A DNA stretch of 13,349 nt, taken from NCBI GenBank assembly GCA_015493675.1, contig WGCR01000554.1, positions 1 to 13,349 on the forward strand, in the 5' to 3' direction. The translations under genes and the position numbers were made by a program. The DNA comes from Anaerolineae bacterium (GTDB lineage: Bacteria > Chloroflexota > Anaerolineae > J102). Of this stretch, positions 1 to 6,444 are shown piece after piece. Under the pieces are notes generated by a model. It saw nothing but the letters and a program-made list of their open reading frames with translations, searched no databases and had not been told where the DNA came from. Positions within the stretch are counted from its first letter, which is position 1, and every line of letters begins with the position of its first letter.

Positions 1-41
1 GAGTCTCCGTGACGACGTAAATTTTTATGTTGGCTCCGGGA

Positions 42-70
42 TTGATTATTTTGACTGGATGGTCTATAAT
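42..70 (+). promoter_or_regulatory. Predicted sigma-70-type promoter of the YtxH gene
   Basis: TTGATT at 42-47 and a perfect TATAAT at 65-70 are separated by 17 bases, so transcription should begin near 77 and give a leader of about 110 nt before the YtxH start codon. The -10 box is a full consensus match and the -35 box matches 4 of 6. A second -35-like TTGACT at 51-56 lies too close to the -10 to be used with it. Seen in sequence; activity is inferred. Confidence 0.6.
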
Positions 71-89
71 AATTTGTGTATGGCGTTTT

Positions 90-145
90 TCTGAAAAATT
101 CAGACTGCTGTCTTTGATCATCTATCGTAGCGGCAACTTGCTACG
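90..145 (+). other. Two small hairpins in the YtxH leader
   Basis: The predicted leader carries a perfect 6-bp stem with a 3-base loop (TCTGAA 90-95, TTCAGA 99-104) and a second 6-bp stem with an 8-base loop (CGTAGC 126-131, GCTACG 140-145). Neither matches a riboswitch I recognise and neither has a following T-run. They could stabilise the leader RNA or be chance. Confidence 0.25.
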
Positions 146-172
146 TGATTTCCCTGAAAACGAACAAAAAAC

Positions 173-179
173 AAGGAGG
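173..179 (+). promoter_or_regulatory. Ribosome binding site that sets the YtxH start
   Basis: AAGGAGG is a near-perfect Shine-Dalgarno sequence six bases before the ATG at 186. It identifies 186 as the start, not the in-frame ATG at 27, which has no such site and lies upstream of the predicted promoter. Confidence 0.8.
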
Positions 180-185
180 TTCGTC

Positions 186-467
186 ATGAAAGATATTCTC
201 TATTTTATTGTTGGCGCAACTGTGGGGGCGCTGGTTGCACTGATGATGGCTCCCAAGAGTGGTCAGGAACTGCGCGGCGATATTCAACAGCGCGCCAATG
301 TGGATTTCCAGAAAGTGCAGCAATCCTATGAACAGGGGCTGCAGGAAATCAATCAGAAGATGGCGCAGATTCAGGCTCAACTGAAGAAGAATCAAGAGAT
401 GAGTGAAGATATCATTGAGGAACTGAAAACTGATGATGAGGCAGCGCCCGCAGCCCCGGCAGCGTAA
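186..467 (+). CDS. YtxH domain-containing small membrane protein
   Basis: A 93-residue protein of the YtxH family, whose members are small membrane-associated proteins, often stress-linked and of unclear biochemical role. Residues 1-20 form one hydrophobic segment with the Gly/Ala-rich turn typical of the family, followed at once by the hallmark A-P-K-S-G-x-E-x-R motif (about residues 20-29). Residues 35-80 are rich in Gln, Glu and Lys with heptad spacing and probably form a coiled coil. The end is acidic and then Ala/Pro-rich. The start is fixed by the ribosome binding site at 173-179. The gene looks monocistronic: promoter at 42-70 and terminator at 501-537. Translation from the ATG at 27 would add 53 hydrophobic and basic residues outside the family pattern. 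Family assignment is strong; function is unknown. Confidence 0.85.
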   Translation: MKDILYFIVGATVGALVALMMAPKSGQELRGDIQQRANVDFQKVQQSYEQGLQEINQKMAQIQAQLKKNQEMSEDIIEELKTDDEAAPAAPAA

Positions 468-500
468 CTTTTACTCGCCCCATTGATATTTTGTGTGATA

Positions 501-537
501 GATCGCCTCGGTCAATGCGAGGCGGTCTTATTTGTTT
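501..537 (+). terminator. Intrinsic terminator of the YtxH gene
   Basis: A 10-bp stem (501-510 with 518-527, one T-G wobble) encloses a 7-base loop and is followed by a T-rich tail at 528-537. It lies 34 bases after the YtxH stop. The tail overlaps the stop codon of the converging GT39-like gene (528-530). Read on the minus strand the hairpin lacks a T-run, so it probably serves mainly the plus strand. Confidence 0.75.
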
Positions 538-2579
538 CCAGATGGGGTGAATACTGCCCGCCAGTCAGTCAGAGGGCGCTGAATCCAGCCATCTTGTCCG
601 CCGGGGGGCTGCAGGGGCGGCTGGTTGTGGGGGACGACGCGTAAAGCCGTGCCCGTCACCTGGGCATCATCGGGCCAGGGGATGCGTTGCCAGGTGACGA
701 AAACGCCGTCTTGCTCCCATTCCGGTGGGCGCATGCCCATCTCATCGGAAATTTGCACAAGCTGGCTGCCATCCGGGCGCGTTAAGGCGCTCTGGATCTG
801 ATAGGGGGGGATTTCATCGACGACGGGGCCGCGGGTGCGCCAGATTTGCAGGATGAGTCCTTCTTTCCCGTGCCCCTGCGGTGGAATGACTATCTGATCG
901 ATGAGTCCCAGTTGCTCATTGAACCAGATTGACGGTTCTTCCTCGACATAAGAATCGGTTATGGCCTGATAGGCCGCGCCGCCGTCAATAGGCGTCAGGT
1001 GGATGTTCAGCAGTTCCTGAATATCCGGGGGCGGCATGGCCGAATCGCCCACAATGATGGTGGGATCGCTGTCGGGGCGGGGCAGGGGCCAGGCCCGGCG
1101 GGCGTCGAACCAGTGCAGGTTGGGATCGCGGCGGGTGAAGAATTCGGTGGTGGGCGCTTGTTCATACAGCACGATGAAGCTCAGGTGCTTGTACATGTCA
1201 GCCGACATGTAGAGTTGCTGCGGCGCCGGATACGCCTCCAGCCAGCGCCAGGCCGAGGTCATATCCGCTTCGTAGGCGTCTGCGGTTTCGGGCGCGGGCC
1301 CCCAACGCAAAAAATAATCCCGATAGGTCAACGTCCCGGGCAAGAGGAACGCCAGCGCCGCCATTCCCCAGAAAAGCGTTGCTTTGGCTCGCGGCGAGAG
1401 TCCTGTCAGATGGTCGGTGAGCCAGTTCAGCACAACGGCCAGGCCGATGGCGGGAAAGAAAAACACGCCCGGGATCACGCCCAGCACCCGCGGCAGGGTG
1501 GGGGCCCGATCCACGGCCAGAAATGCCGGGCTGACCATAATCAGAAACCACAGCAGCAGGAAGCTGTAAACAGGATGACGCCAGTTTTTGATGCTGTTGC
1601 CAATGCCCAGCAAGGCCAGTAACGCGATCAGGGGCGTGAATACGGCCCGGCCCGGCAGATTGTAGAATCGGGCCATGTCGCCATGTCCGGGCCAGATGAA
1701 TTGCAACAGGTTCAGGGCCGCGGCCTTGCTGATTATTTTTAGTGTAGCAATGCTGAAACCGTTTTGAAATGCTGAGACTTCGCCCGCCCGCTGGGTGAAA
1801 CTGCCGGGATGCGTCAGGAAGTAAACGCCCAGCGGAGCAAAGACCAGGGCCGAAACGCCGAAGAAGATGATTCCGCCGATGATGAAATTTTTTGGGTGAG
1901 CAATGCGATCGCTGAGCCGCACATGCAGGAGAGAAAGCAGTAGCCAGCCCCCCAGGAAGAGTCCGACGAACAGAGGGATGAAGCGGCTGGCGGTGTAAAA
2001 ATGCGCTCCGATCCCCATGAACAGCCCGGCCGCGGCCCACCATCCCCGGCTATGACGATTCAGCGCCCGCCACAGCGCGGCCATGGTCAACGCCGCCATC
2101 ATGGTGGTGAAAACCCCGCGAATGCCGAAGCGGGAGAAATGGATGTGCCAGTAGGAGAGAGCGGTGAATAATCCTGCGCCCAGCGTAATCAGCCAGGCCG
2201 TGCGAAACGCCCGATCATCCGCGTCGCCGGGCAGGCGGGCGATGAACAGCTCGTGGCCCAGCCAATATGCGCCCAGCGCCGTGATGATGCCGGCGATGGC
2301 CGAGGGCAGGCGGATGGCGTAGGGCATCAATCCCATCAGTTTGAAAACGCCCGCCAGAATCCACATGTGCAGCCCCTCGCGCCCGAAATTGCCGGGGAAA
2401 AAGACCTGGCCGCGGCCCGCCAGCACATCCAACGCGTCCAGGGCGTCCGCCGCCTCGTCGCCGAACAGGCCGGGCGGGATGGCATGCAGTTGCCACAGAC
2501 GGAAAAATGCAGCCGTGACGAGGACGATGAAGAAGCCGAGCCAGAGCAGGCGTTGGCGGTGGGCGGCGCTGGTGTTCAT
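528..2579 (-). CDS. GT39-like (ArnT/PMT-type) multi-membrane glycosyltransferase
   Basis: A protein of 683 residues from the ATG at 2579. The N-terminal two thirds are a string of hydrophobic helices as in GT-C enzymes, which move a sugar from a polyprenyl-phosphate carrier to a protein or lipid outside the cytoplasmic membrane. After the first helix the first external loop carries the acidic pair of this family (G-D-E-A, Asp41-Glu42), followed by G-R-E-G-L-H-M-W (Glu68). The last 240 or so residues are mostly soluble and do not match a domain I can name. The start is ambiguous: an ATG at 2639 and a TTG at 2645 are in frame and would add 20 or 22 polar residues. I prefer 2579 because a promoter-like pair ends 8 bases before it. 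The gene is divergent from a GT2 gene that could make its donor. Substrate and acceptor are unknown. Confidence 0.8.
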   Translation of the reverse strand: MNTSAAHRQRLLWLGFFIVLVTAAFFRLWQLHAIPPGLFGDEAADALDALDVLAGRGQVFFPGNFGREGLHMWILAGVFKLMGLMPYAIRLPSAIAGIITALGAYWLGHELFIARLPGDADDRAFRTAWLITLGAGLFTALSYWHIHFSRFGIRGVFTTMMAALTMAALWRALNRHSRGWWAAAGLFMGIGAHFYTASRFIPLFVGLFLGGWLLLSLLHVRLSDRIAHPKNFIIGGIIFFGVSALVFAPLGVYFLTHPGSFTQRAGEVSAFQNGFSIATLKIISKAAALNLLQFIWPGHGDMARFYNLPGRAVFTPLIALLALLGIGNSIKNWRHPVYSFLLLWFLIMVSPAFLAVDRAPTLPRVLGVIPGVFFFPAIGLAVVLNWLTDHLTGLSPRAKATLFWGMAALAFLLPGTLTYRDYFLRWGPAPETADAYEADMTSAWRWLEAYPAPQQLYMSADMYKHLSFIVLYEQAPTTEFFTRRDPNLHWFDARRAWPLPRPDSDPTIIVGDSAMPPPDIQELLNIHLTPIDGGAAYQAITDSYVEEEPSIWFNEQLGLIDQIVIPPQGHGKEGLILQIWRTRGPVVDEIPPYQIQSALTRPDGSQLVQISDEMGMRPPEWEQDGVFVTWQRIPWPDDAQVTGTALRVVPHNQPPLQPPGGQDGWIQRPLTDWRAVFTPSGNK

Positions 2580-2587
2580 GGCTGACA

Positions 2588-2617
2588 ATTCTAGGGCATC
2601 TCGGCCCGATGCGCCAA
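2588..2617 (-). promoter_or_regulatory. Predicted promoter of the GT39-like gene, near-leaderless
   Basis: On the minus strand TTGGCG (2617-2612), an 18-base spacer and TAGAAT (2593-2588) lie directly upstream of the ATG at 2579, with 8 bases between the -10 box and the ATG. There is no Shine-Dalgarno sequence. Transcription would begin about 2 bases before the start codon, giving a leaderless or nearly leaderless mRNA. If the start is really at 2639 this match is fortuitous. Confidence 0.4.
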
Positions 2618-2700
2618 GAACGGGCCTCGAATGTGACATCTCCAACGGGATGTGGCAAAATTCCGTTGCCCTACCGTCCTATTCTCCCCGATTTCCCACC

Positions 2701-3648
2701 ATGACTGATCCCCTTATCTCTGTCGTCATTCCTCTTTACAATGAAGAAGAGGCCATCGATGAACTCTATCGCCAGCTTACCGCGGCGCTTGAGGCCTACG
2801 GAGCGCCTTACGAGGTTATCGTGGCGGATGATGGCAGCACGGATGGCAGTTTCGAAAAGCTGAGCGCCATCCACCAGCGGGATCCGCGTTGGCGGATTAT
2901 CCGCTTTCGGCGCAATTTTGGGCAGACCGCTGGTTTCTCCGCCGGTTTCGATCGAGCGAGAGGCGAGGTGATCCTCACCATTGACGCCGATTTGCAGAAT
3001 GACCCTGCGGATATCCCCAAACTGATGGCAAAAATCGACGAGGGCTATGATATCGTCAGCGGCTGGCGGGTGGATCGCCAGGATACCTTCCTCACCCGTA
3101 AACTCCCCTCGATGGTGGCCAACCGCCTCATCTCCCATTCCACCAATGTGCAGTTGCACGACTACGGCTGTTCATTGAAAGCCTACCGGGCGGATGTGGT
3201 GAAGAATATCAATCTTTATGGCGAGCTGCATCGGTTCATTCCGGCCATGGCCAGCGGTTATGGCGTGCGGGTGGCAGAGGCGCCGGTGAATCACCGCGCC
3301 CGCGAGCATGGCAAGTCAAAATATGGCATCTCCCGCACGTTCCGCGTCCTGCTGGATCTGATGACGGTCTATTTTCTGCTGGGATACAGCACCCGGCCCA
3401 TTCATGTTTTTGGCGGCGTGGGATTGATTTCTTTTGGCCTGGGCGTATTGATCGGACTGTATCTCACCCTCGTTAAATTCGCACTGGGACAGGATATCGG
3501 TACGCGGCCGTTGTTGTTGCTGGCCGTTCTGCTGATTCTGTTGGGAGTGCAGATGATTGCCATGGGCCTGCTGGGCGAGCTCATTATCCGCACCTATTAC
3601 GAAAGCACGGGGAAATCTATCTACTACGTACGAGAGGAGTTGGGCTGA
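2701..3648 (+). CDS. GT2 family glycosyltransferase, DPM1/GtrB-like, with two C-terminal membrane helices
   Basis: A 315-residue enzyme expected to transfer a sugar from a nucleotide donor to polyprenyl phosphate at the inner face of the membrane. Residues 6-40 hold the GT2 opening (S-V-V-I-P-L-Y-N-E-E). The metal and nucleotide motifs follow: D-D-G-S at 43-46 and D-A-D-L-Q at 95-99. The R-E-H-G-K-S-K-Y-G block at 201-209 is typical of polyprenyl-phosphate glycosyltransferases such as GtrB, ArnC and DPM1. Two hydrophobic segments (about 232-258 and 268-296) place it in the membrane, as in GtrB. The open frame extends back past 2701, but family homology begins exactly at M-T-D-P-L-I-S, so 2701 is chosen even though no clear Shine-Dalgarno is visible. 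It is divergent from the GT39-like gene, fitting a donor-maker/donor-user pair. The sugar cannot be told from sequence. Confidence 0.88.
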   Translation: MTDPLISVVIPLYNEEEAIDELYRQLTAALEAYGAPYEVIVADDGSTDGSFEKLSAIHQRDPRWRIIRFRRNFGQTAGFSAGFDRARGEVILTIDADLQNDPADIPKLMAKIDEGYDIVSGWRVDRQDTFLTRKLPSMVANRLISHSTNVQLHDYGCSLKAYRADVVKNINLYGELHRFIPAMASGYGVRVAEAPVNHRAREHGKSKYGISRTFRVLLDLMTVYFLLGYSTRPIHVFGGVGLISFGLGVLIGLYLTLVKFALGQDIGTRPLLLLAVLLILLGVQMIAMGLLGELIIRTYYESTGKSIYYVREELG

Positions 3649-3723
3649 GCGGGCAAACGTCTGGGAGCAGACGCGGCAGCACGCCGATGACGAATGAAAA
3701 TGGAACGCAGAAACTTCTGATGC

Positions 3724-3758
3724 ACACAGATTTTCGCAGATTGTTTTGATTTTATCTG
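3724..3758. repeat. Short interspersed repeat, CACAGATTTTCGCAGATT type
   Basis: The stretch starts with CACAGATTTTCGCAGATT and later has ATCTG at 3754-3758 pairing with CAGAT at 3737-3741. From memory, this motif recurs between genes in many environmental bacterial genomes. Only one copy is in the window, so its repetitive nature here is inferred. Confidence 0.45.
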
Positions 3759-3795
3759 TTTTTATGTAACTACTAAGGTCTCATCACCATTTTTT

Positions 3796-3883
3796 GCCAC
3801 GAAGACACGAAGAAGTTGAAGGCACGAAGTGTTTTTCTTTATTTTTTCCTTCGTGTCTTCGAAAAACTTCGAGCCTTCGTGGC
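3796..3883. repeat. Nested palindromic repeat, CCACGAAGACACGAAG type
   Basis: Outer arms GCCACGAAG (3796-3804) and CTTCGTGGC (3875-3883) are perfect complements. Inner arms at 3818-3829 and 3849-3860 pair over 12 bases with one G-T wobble around a T-rich loop (3830-3848). The arms are themselves built from repeated CACGAAG units. The shape resembles REP-like or miniature transposable repeats rather than a terminator, since no T-run follows tightly. No transposase is present. Confidence 0.6.
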
Positions 3884-3925
3884 TTTTTGAGGCTTAAAGT
3901 CGACTACGTTAGCAGTTACGTTTTT

Positions 3926-3960
3926 ATCTGCGTAGATCGGCTTTTTCTTCGTCATCTGCG
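3926..3960. repeat. Direct repeat of ATCTGCG, third interspersed repeat type
   Basis: ATCTGCG occurs at 3926-3932 and again at 3954-3960, 28 bases apart, within T-rich sequence that also contains TAGATC. From memory, the combination of ATCTGCG and TAGATC recurs in intergenic repeats of many bacteria. It lies 42 bases after the nested palindrome, so the three repeat types form one cluster. Confidence 0.4.
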
Positions 3961-4027
3961 TTTCATTCACGGAGCAGCTAATTACGGTCGATGGGCTGCC
4001 GTGTAGCTTGTGCGGGATGCCTGGGGA

Positions 4028-4065
4028 ATAAAAACGCCCCGGACATCGTGCTGACATCCGGGGCG
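4028..4065 (-). terminator. Intrinsic terminator of the cytochrome operon
   Basis: On the minus strand a perfect 9-bp GC-rich stem (4065-4057 with 4043-4035) with a 13-base loop is followed immediately by TTTTTATT (4034-4027). It lies 29 bases after the stop codon of the octaheme cytochrome gene. This is a textbook Rho-independent terminator. Confidence 0.88.
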
Positions 4066-4094
4066 AGAGGTGTGTTGAAAACGGGGGGGGAGGA

Positions 4095-5528
4095 TTAGGG
4101 TTCTTCGATCTTGCCGTTTTCGATGCGATAGTTGTAAATGTCCTGCATCCGATACAGGTCTTGCTGGAGCTCGAAGAAGCCGTGCCAGTGCGCCCAGTCG
4201 GGAGCCCCCATCATAGCGCCCTGGCGGGCCCGGCGCCCCTGGTGATGCCACAGGTGATAGTAAATCTTCTGGAATTCGTCGGCCCAGGGATTTTCTTTGA
4301 GCAGCCCTTTGTCTTTCAGGTCGTTCAGCATCTTCAGGGCCGGATCATAGTAAGCTTCGTTGTATAGATTCACGGCTTTGTCGCCATGAGAGAAGTAAGA
4401 ATCGGTCATGCGCTCGGAATGGCAGGATGTGCAGACCATCTTCATCTTGGCCCGACCCTGTTCGCCATCGCCTGTCAGCGGGCTCATAGGATCGTTGCTG
4501 TTGCGCACCTTTGAGCGCTTGCCCCAGAGATTCCAGTACAGACGCTCGGACACATTGTGGGTGGTGGTAAGCTCGCCGATGCCGCTCATGTGGCAGGTGG
4601 CGCAGGTGGGGGCCCGATAATCACCCGGCTCCCAGGCGTCGGGCGCACTATCCCATTTCCATGTAGAGCCTTCTGCAGCATAAATCTGGCCGTGTTTGGT
4701 GTTCTCGTAGATCTCGATATCGGGATGGTCGGGGCCCAGATGGCAGGAGGCGCAGGCTTCGGGCTTGCGGGCCTCGGCGATGGAGAACTTGTGGCGGGTG
4801 TGGCAAACCGTGCAATTGCCCACGCTGCCATCAGGATACACATTGCCAATGCCGGCCGAAGGCCACGTTTCGGGCGTGGGATTGCCCTGGTCATCCAGTT
4901 CGATGCGAATGCCATGGCACTGCATACAGCCGGTTTCTTGCGAAGCGTTGTTGAATTCGGGATTGTCCTGGCCCTCGTGATGATGGATCAGCTTCTGCAT
5001 GGCATCCTTGCCTTCCACCTGCAACGCCGCCCGATGATGGCCGCTGTGGTCAAACTCCTCGGCCTCATTGGGATGGCATTCGGCGCAGCGGCTGGGAGGC
5101 ACCAACGTAGAAATATAGGTGTCTGTGCCTATCAGGGTCTCGTGCTGTGTGGCAGTGGGATCATCTTTGTTGACGATATGACAATCGAGACAACTCACAC
5201 CCACATGCCCGTGACGACTTTCCCGCCAGTCATTGACGATGCCGGGCGTTTCTTTGGCATGGCAGGAAACGCATTCCTGGGCAACCTTATCCATGCCTCT
5301 GGTGATGGCGAGACTGCTGGTGGGATTGATAGCGCCAACATTACGATTGACTTCCACAACGATTGGTTTGGGGCTGGCGGGAACCGCGGTGGGAGCCGGT
5401 TCGGAAGCCTGCTGTTCAGATGTTGTGGCAGCCGGGGCCTGACTGGTCGTACAAGCGGCCAGGGCGCTGGCGATGAGCAGTCCCAGAATGATGAGGATGA
5501 GAATGCTCCATTTACCAGATCGTTTCAT
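4095..5528 (-). CDS. Octaheme hydroxylamine-oxidoreductase-like cytochrome c, lipoprotein
   Basis: A 477-residue protein with eight CXXCH heme sites at residues 86, 113, 148, 201, 239, 259, 309 and 366. The region around hemes 4 to 6 follows the HAO family: C-H-G after heme 4, then Y-P-D-G-S-x-G-x-C, R-H-x-F-S and G-P-D-H-P with E-I-Y and K-H-G. After heme 8 comes the family's helical end with M-M-G and W-H-G. A signal peptide with lipobox A-L-A-A-C (Cys26) and a Pro/Ala/Thr-rich linker (27-55) predict lipid anchoring outside the cytoplasmic membrane. HAO-family enzymes oxidise hydroxylamine or hydrazine, or run in reverse to reduce nitrite or hydroxylamine. The NapC-like partner upstream and the lack of an obvious cross-linking tyrosine near W-H-G (residues 439-455) favour reduction to ammonium. 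A strong ribosome binding site (5540-5535) overlaps the partner's stop codon, so the two are translationally coupled. Family is near certain; reaction direction is inferred. Confidence 0.9.
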   Translation of the reverse strand: MKRSGKWSILILIILGLLIASALAACTTSQAPAATTSEQQASEPAPTAVPASPKPIVVEVNRNVGAINPTSSLAITRGMDKVAQECVSCHAKETPGIVNDWRESRHGHVGVSCLDCHIVNKDDPTATQHETLIGTDTYISTLVPPSRCAECHPNEAEEFDHSGHHRAALQVEGKDAMQKLIHHHEGQDNPEFNNASQETGCMQCHGIRIELDDQGNPTPETWPSAGIGNVYPDGSVGNCTVCHTRHKFSIAEARKPEACASCHLGPDHPDIEIYENTKHGQIYAAEGSTWKWDSAPDAWEPGDYRAPTCATCHMSGIGELTTTHNVSERLYWNLWGKRSKVRNSNDPMSPLTGDGEQGRAKMKMVCTSCHSERMTDSYFSHGDKAVNLYNEAYYDPALKMLNDLKDKGLLKENPWADEFQKIYYHLWHHQGRRARQGAMMGAPDWAHWHGFFELQQDLYRMQDIYNYRIENGKIEEP

Positions 5529-5534
5529 CGTTTT

Positions 5535-5540
5535 CCTCCT
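5535..5540 (-). promoter_or_regulatory. Ribosome binding site of the octaheme cytochrome, overlapping the upstream stop
   Basis: AGGAGG on the minus strand lies six bases before the ATG at 5528 and shares its first base with the TGA stop of the NapC-like gene (5542-5540). Ribosomes finishing the quinol dehydrogenase are placed directly on the cytochrome start, which suggests matched synthesis of the two partners. Confidence 0.8.
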
Positions 5541-6109
5541 CAGTACGCTTCATGGGGATTGGCAATATAATGAGACATATTTTTGTGACCGACATGTTTG
5601 TGGCACGAAACGCAGTGTTTATCCGTTGTGCCCGAAAAGTATTCCTTATGCGGCAGAAATGCCTTGGTGTTGCGCTTGGTGGCTTCCAGCAAATTCCCGT
5701 GGCAGCTCAGGCAGCCTGAGTCATACGTGTATTCTTCCCTGCGTTCACGCATGGCCTCCCAATCGATCTCGCTGGTATCGGTGAACCACTCCTCCCTGAG
5801 ATCGTGCAGACCTTTCACCGCTTTGCTGACGAAATAGGCGGAAGAACTGCTGTTGTCCAGATGGCAGTTGGTGCAGGAGGCCTGAACGCCAAATTCAGAA
5901 GCGCCCCCATGGATATCTTCCTCATAGGCTGCCCAGAAAGGTTTCATCGTATGGCATTGCGCACAAAATTCTGCATGAGAGGTGCGATTGAGCCCTTCAT
6001 CGGTAATCACCCAGGAAAGATAGGCAAACGCCAACGCCAAAGTCCCCACAACCACAACTAGAATAAGAATGCGCAGCCATTTCGGTAGTTTATGCAAGAA
6101 GTTTCTCAT
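5540..6109 (-). CDS. NapC/NirT/NrfH-type tetraheme membrane cytochrome c (quinol dehydrogenase)
   Basis: A 189-residue protein with one N-terminal membrane anchor (about residues 12-35) and four CXXCH heme sites at 49, 79, 133 and 166. The first site reads C-A-Q-C-H-T-M, the CXXCHxM form seen in NapC and NrfH. The length and anchor-plus-four-heme plan match this family, which oxidises menaquinol at the membrane and passes electrons to a periplasmic or external reductase. It is the first gene of a two-gene operon with the octaheme HAO-like protein 11 bases downstream, the arrangement known for haoA'-cycB/NrfH-type pairs. The ATG at 6109 has only a weak ribosome binding site, unlike its partner. 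A predicted promoter with a Crp/Fnr-type operator lies upstream at 6191-6232. Electron direction (quinol to cytochrome) is inferred from the family. Confidence 0.9.
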   Translation of the reverse strand: MRNFLHKLPKWLRILILVVVVGTLALAFAYLSWVITDEGLNRTSHAEFCAQCHTMKPFWAAYEEDIHGGASEFGVQASCTNCHLDNSSSSAYFVSKAVKGLHDLREEWFTDTSEIDWEAMRERREEYTYDSGCLSCHGNLLEATKRNTKAFLPHKEYFSGTTDKHCVSCHKHVGHKNMSHYIANPHEAY

Positions 6110-6190
6110 AGGGTTATCTTGGCAGCGAATGGTTGTGTTATGCGCTCTTGAAAAAATGAATGCTAATTAAGTTGAGATAATATAACATTA

Positions 6191-6196
6191 ATTTTA
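6191..6196 (-). promoter_or_regulatory. Predicted -10 box of the napC-like/hao-like operon
   Basis: TAAAAT on the minus strand (6196-6191) matches the -10 consensus at 5 of 6 positions and predicts a start near 6184, leaving a leader of about 75 nt. No good -35 box is present at the normal distance; the palindrome at 6219-6232 sits there instead, as expected for an activator-dependent promoter. Confidence 0.5.
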
Positions 6197-6218
6197 CATG
6201 AGATTTTCTGGCGTGTCT

Positions 6219-6232
6219 TTGCAAAAATGCAA
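6219..6232 (-). promoter_or_regulatory. Predicted Crp/Fnr-type operator, TTGCA-N4-TGCAA
   Basis: A perfect 14-bp palindrome with five-base arms and a four-base centre has the same geometry as the Fnr box TTGAT-N4-ATCAA but with CA in place of AT. Its centre falls at -41.5 relative to the start predicted from the TAAAAT at 6196-6191, the standard class II activator position for Fnr and Crp. The neighbouring Crp/Fnr gene is the obvious candidate to bind it. Palindrome and spacing are seen; binding is inferred. Confidence 0.6.
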
Positions 6233-6416
6233 CTTAACGCCGGAAACTTGGAATATCGTTCTCCTCATTTTTTCATCCCCCTCATTGTTCTGAATCTGCT
6301 CGCACTTCATCGGCGTAATTGTGGCTACAGGCCAACCGGTCCGACCCTGCAACGACATGAACCCGATGCACAACTTTCCATGGCGAAAATGCGCTGATAA
6401 ATCGATTCGTACAGCG

Positions 6417-6444
6417 TGACGTAAATCTCTTCCTGGTTACGTCA
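6417..6444. repeat. Perfect inverted repeat TGACGTAA-N12-TTACGTCA
   Basis: Arms at 6417-6424 and 6437-6444 are perfect 8-base complements. Their centres are 20 bp apart, close to two helical turns, so a dimeric regulator could contact both on one face of the DNA. It could also fold into an 8-bp hairpin just after the regulator gene, but no T-run follows on either strand. No matching copy lies elsewhere in the window. Confidence 0.5.

Larger units (their letters stand above)
3649..4027. other. Gene-free intergenic stretch with interspersed repeats
   Basis: This stretch holds no credible gene; the short open frames across it have no ribosome binding sites and run over palindromic repeats. It starts just after the GT2 stop, contains a small hairpin without a T-run (3658-3673), then three kinds of short repeat listed separately (3724-3758, 3796-3883, 3926-3960), and ends at the terminator of the cytochrome operon. 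It is more AT-rich than its surroundings, which fits inserted or mobile sequence. Confidence 0.6.

Noticed and set aside
27..185. In-frame upstream extension of the YtxH gene from an ATG at 27
   Set aside because: The ATG at 186 has a near-perfect ribosome binding site and family homology begins there, while 27 lies upstream of the predicted promoter.
2341..2700. In-frame upstream extension of the GT2 gene
   Set aside because: It lies antisense to the GT39-like gene, its translation is low-complexity basic sequence, and GT2 homology begins at 2701.
3658..3673. Hairpin CGTCTG-GGAG-CAGACG just after the GT2 gene as a terminator
   Set aside because: The stem is only six bases and no T-run follows on the plus strand, so it does not qualify as an intrinsic terminator.
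4557..5570. Open frame of 337 codons on the plus strand opposite the octaheme cytochrome
   Set aside because: The minus-strand frame has eight CXXCH motifs, a signal peptide and HAO motifs; the plus-strand frame has no domain and no ribosome binding site.
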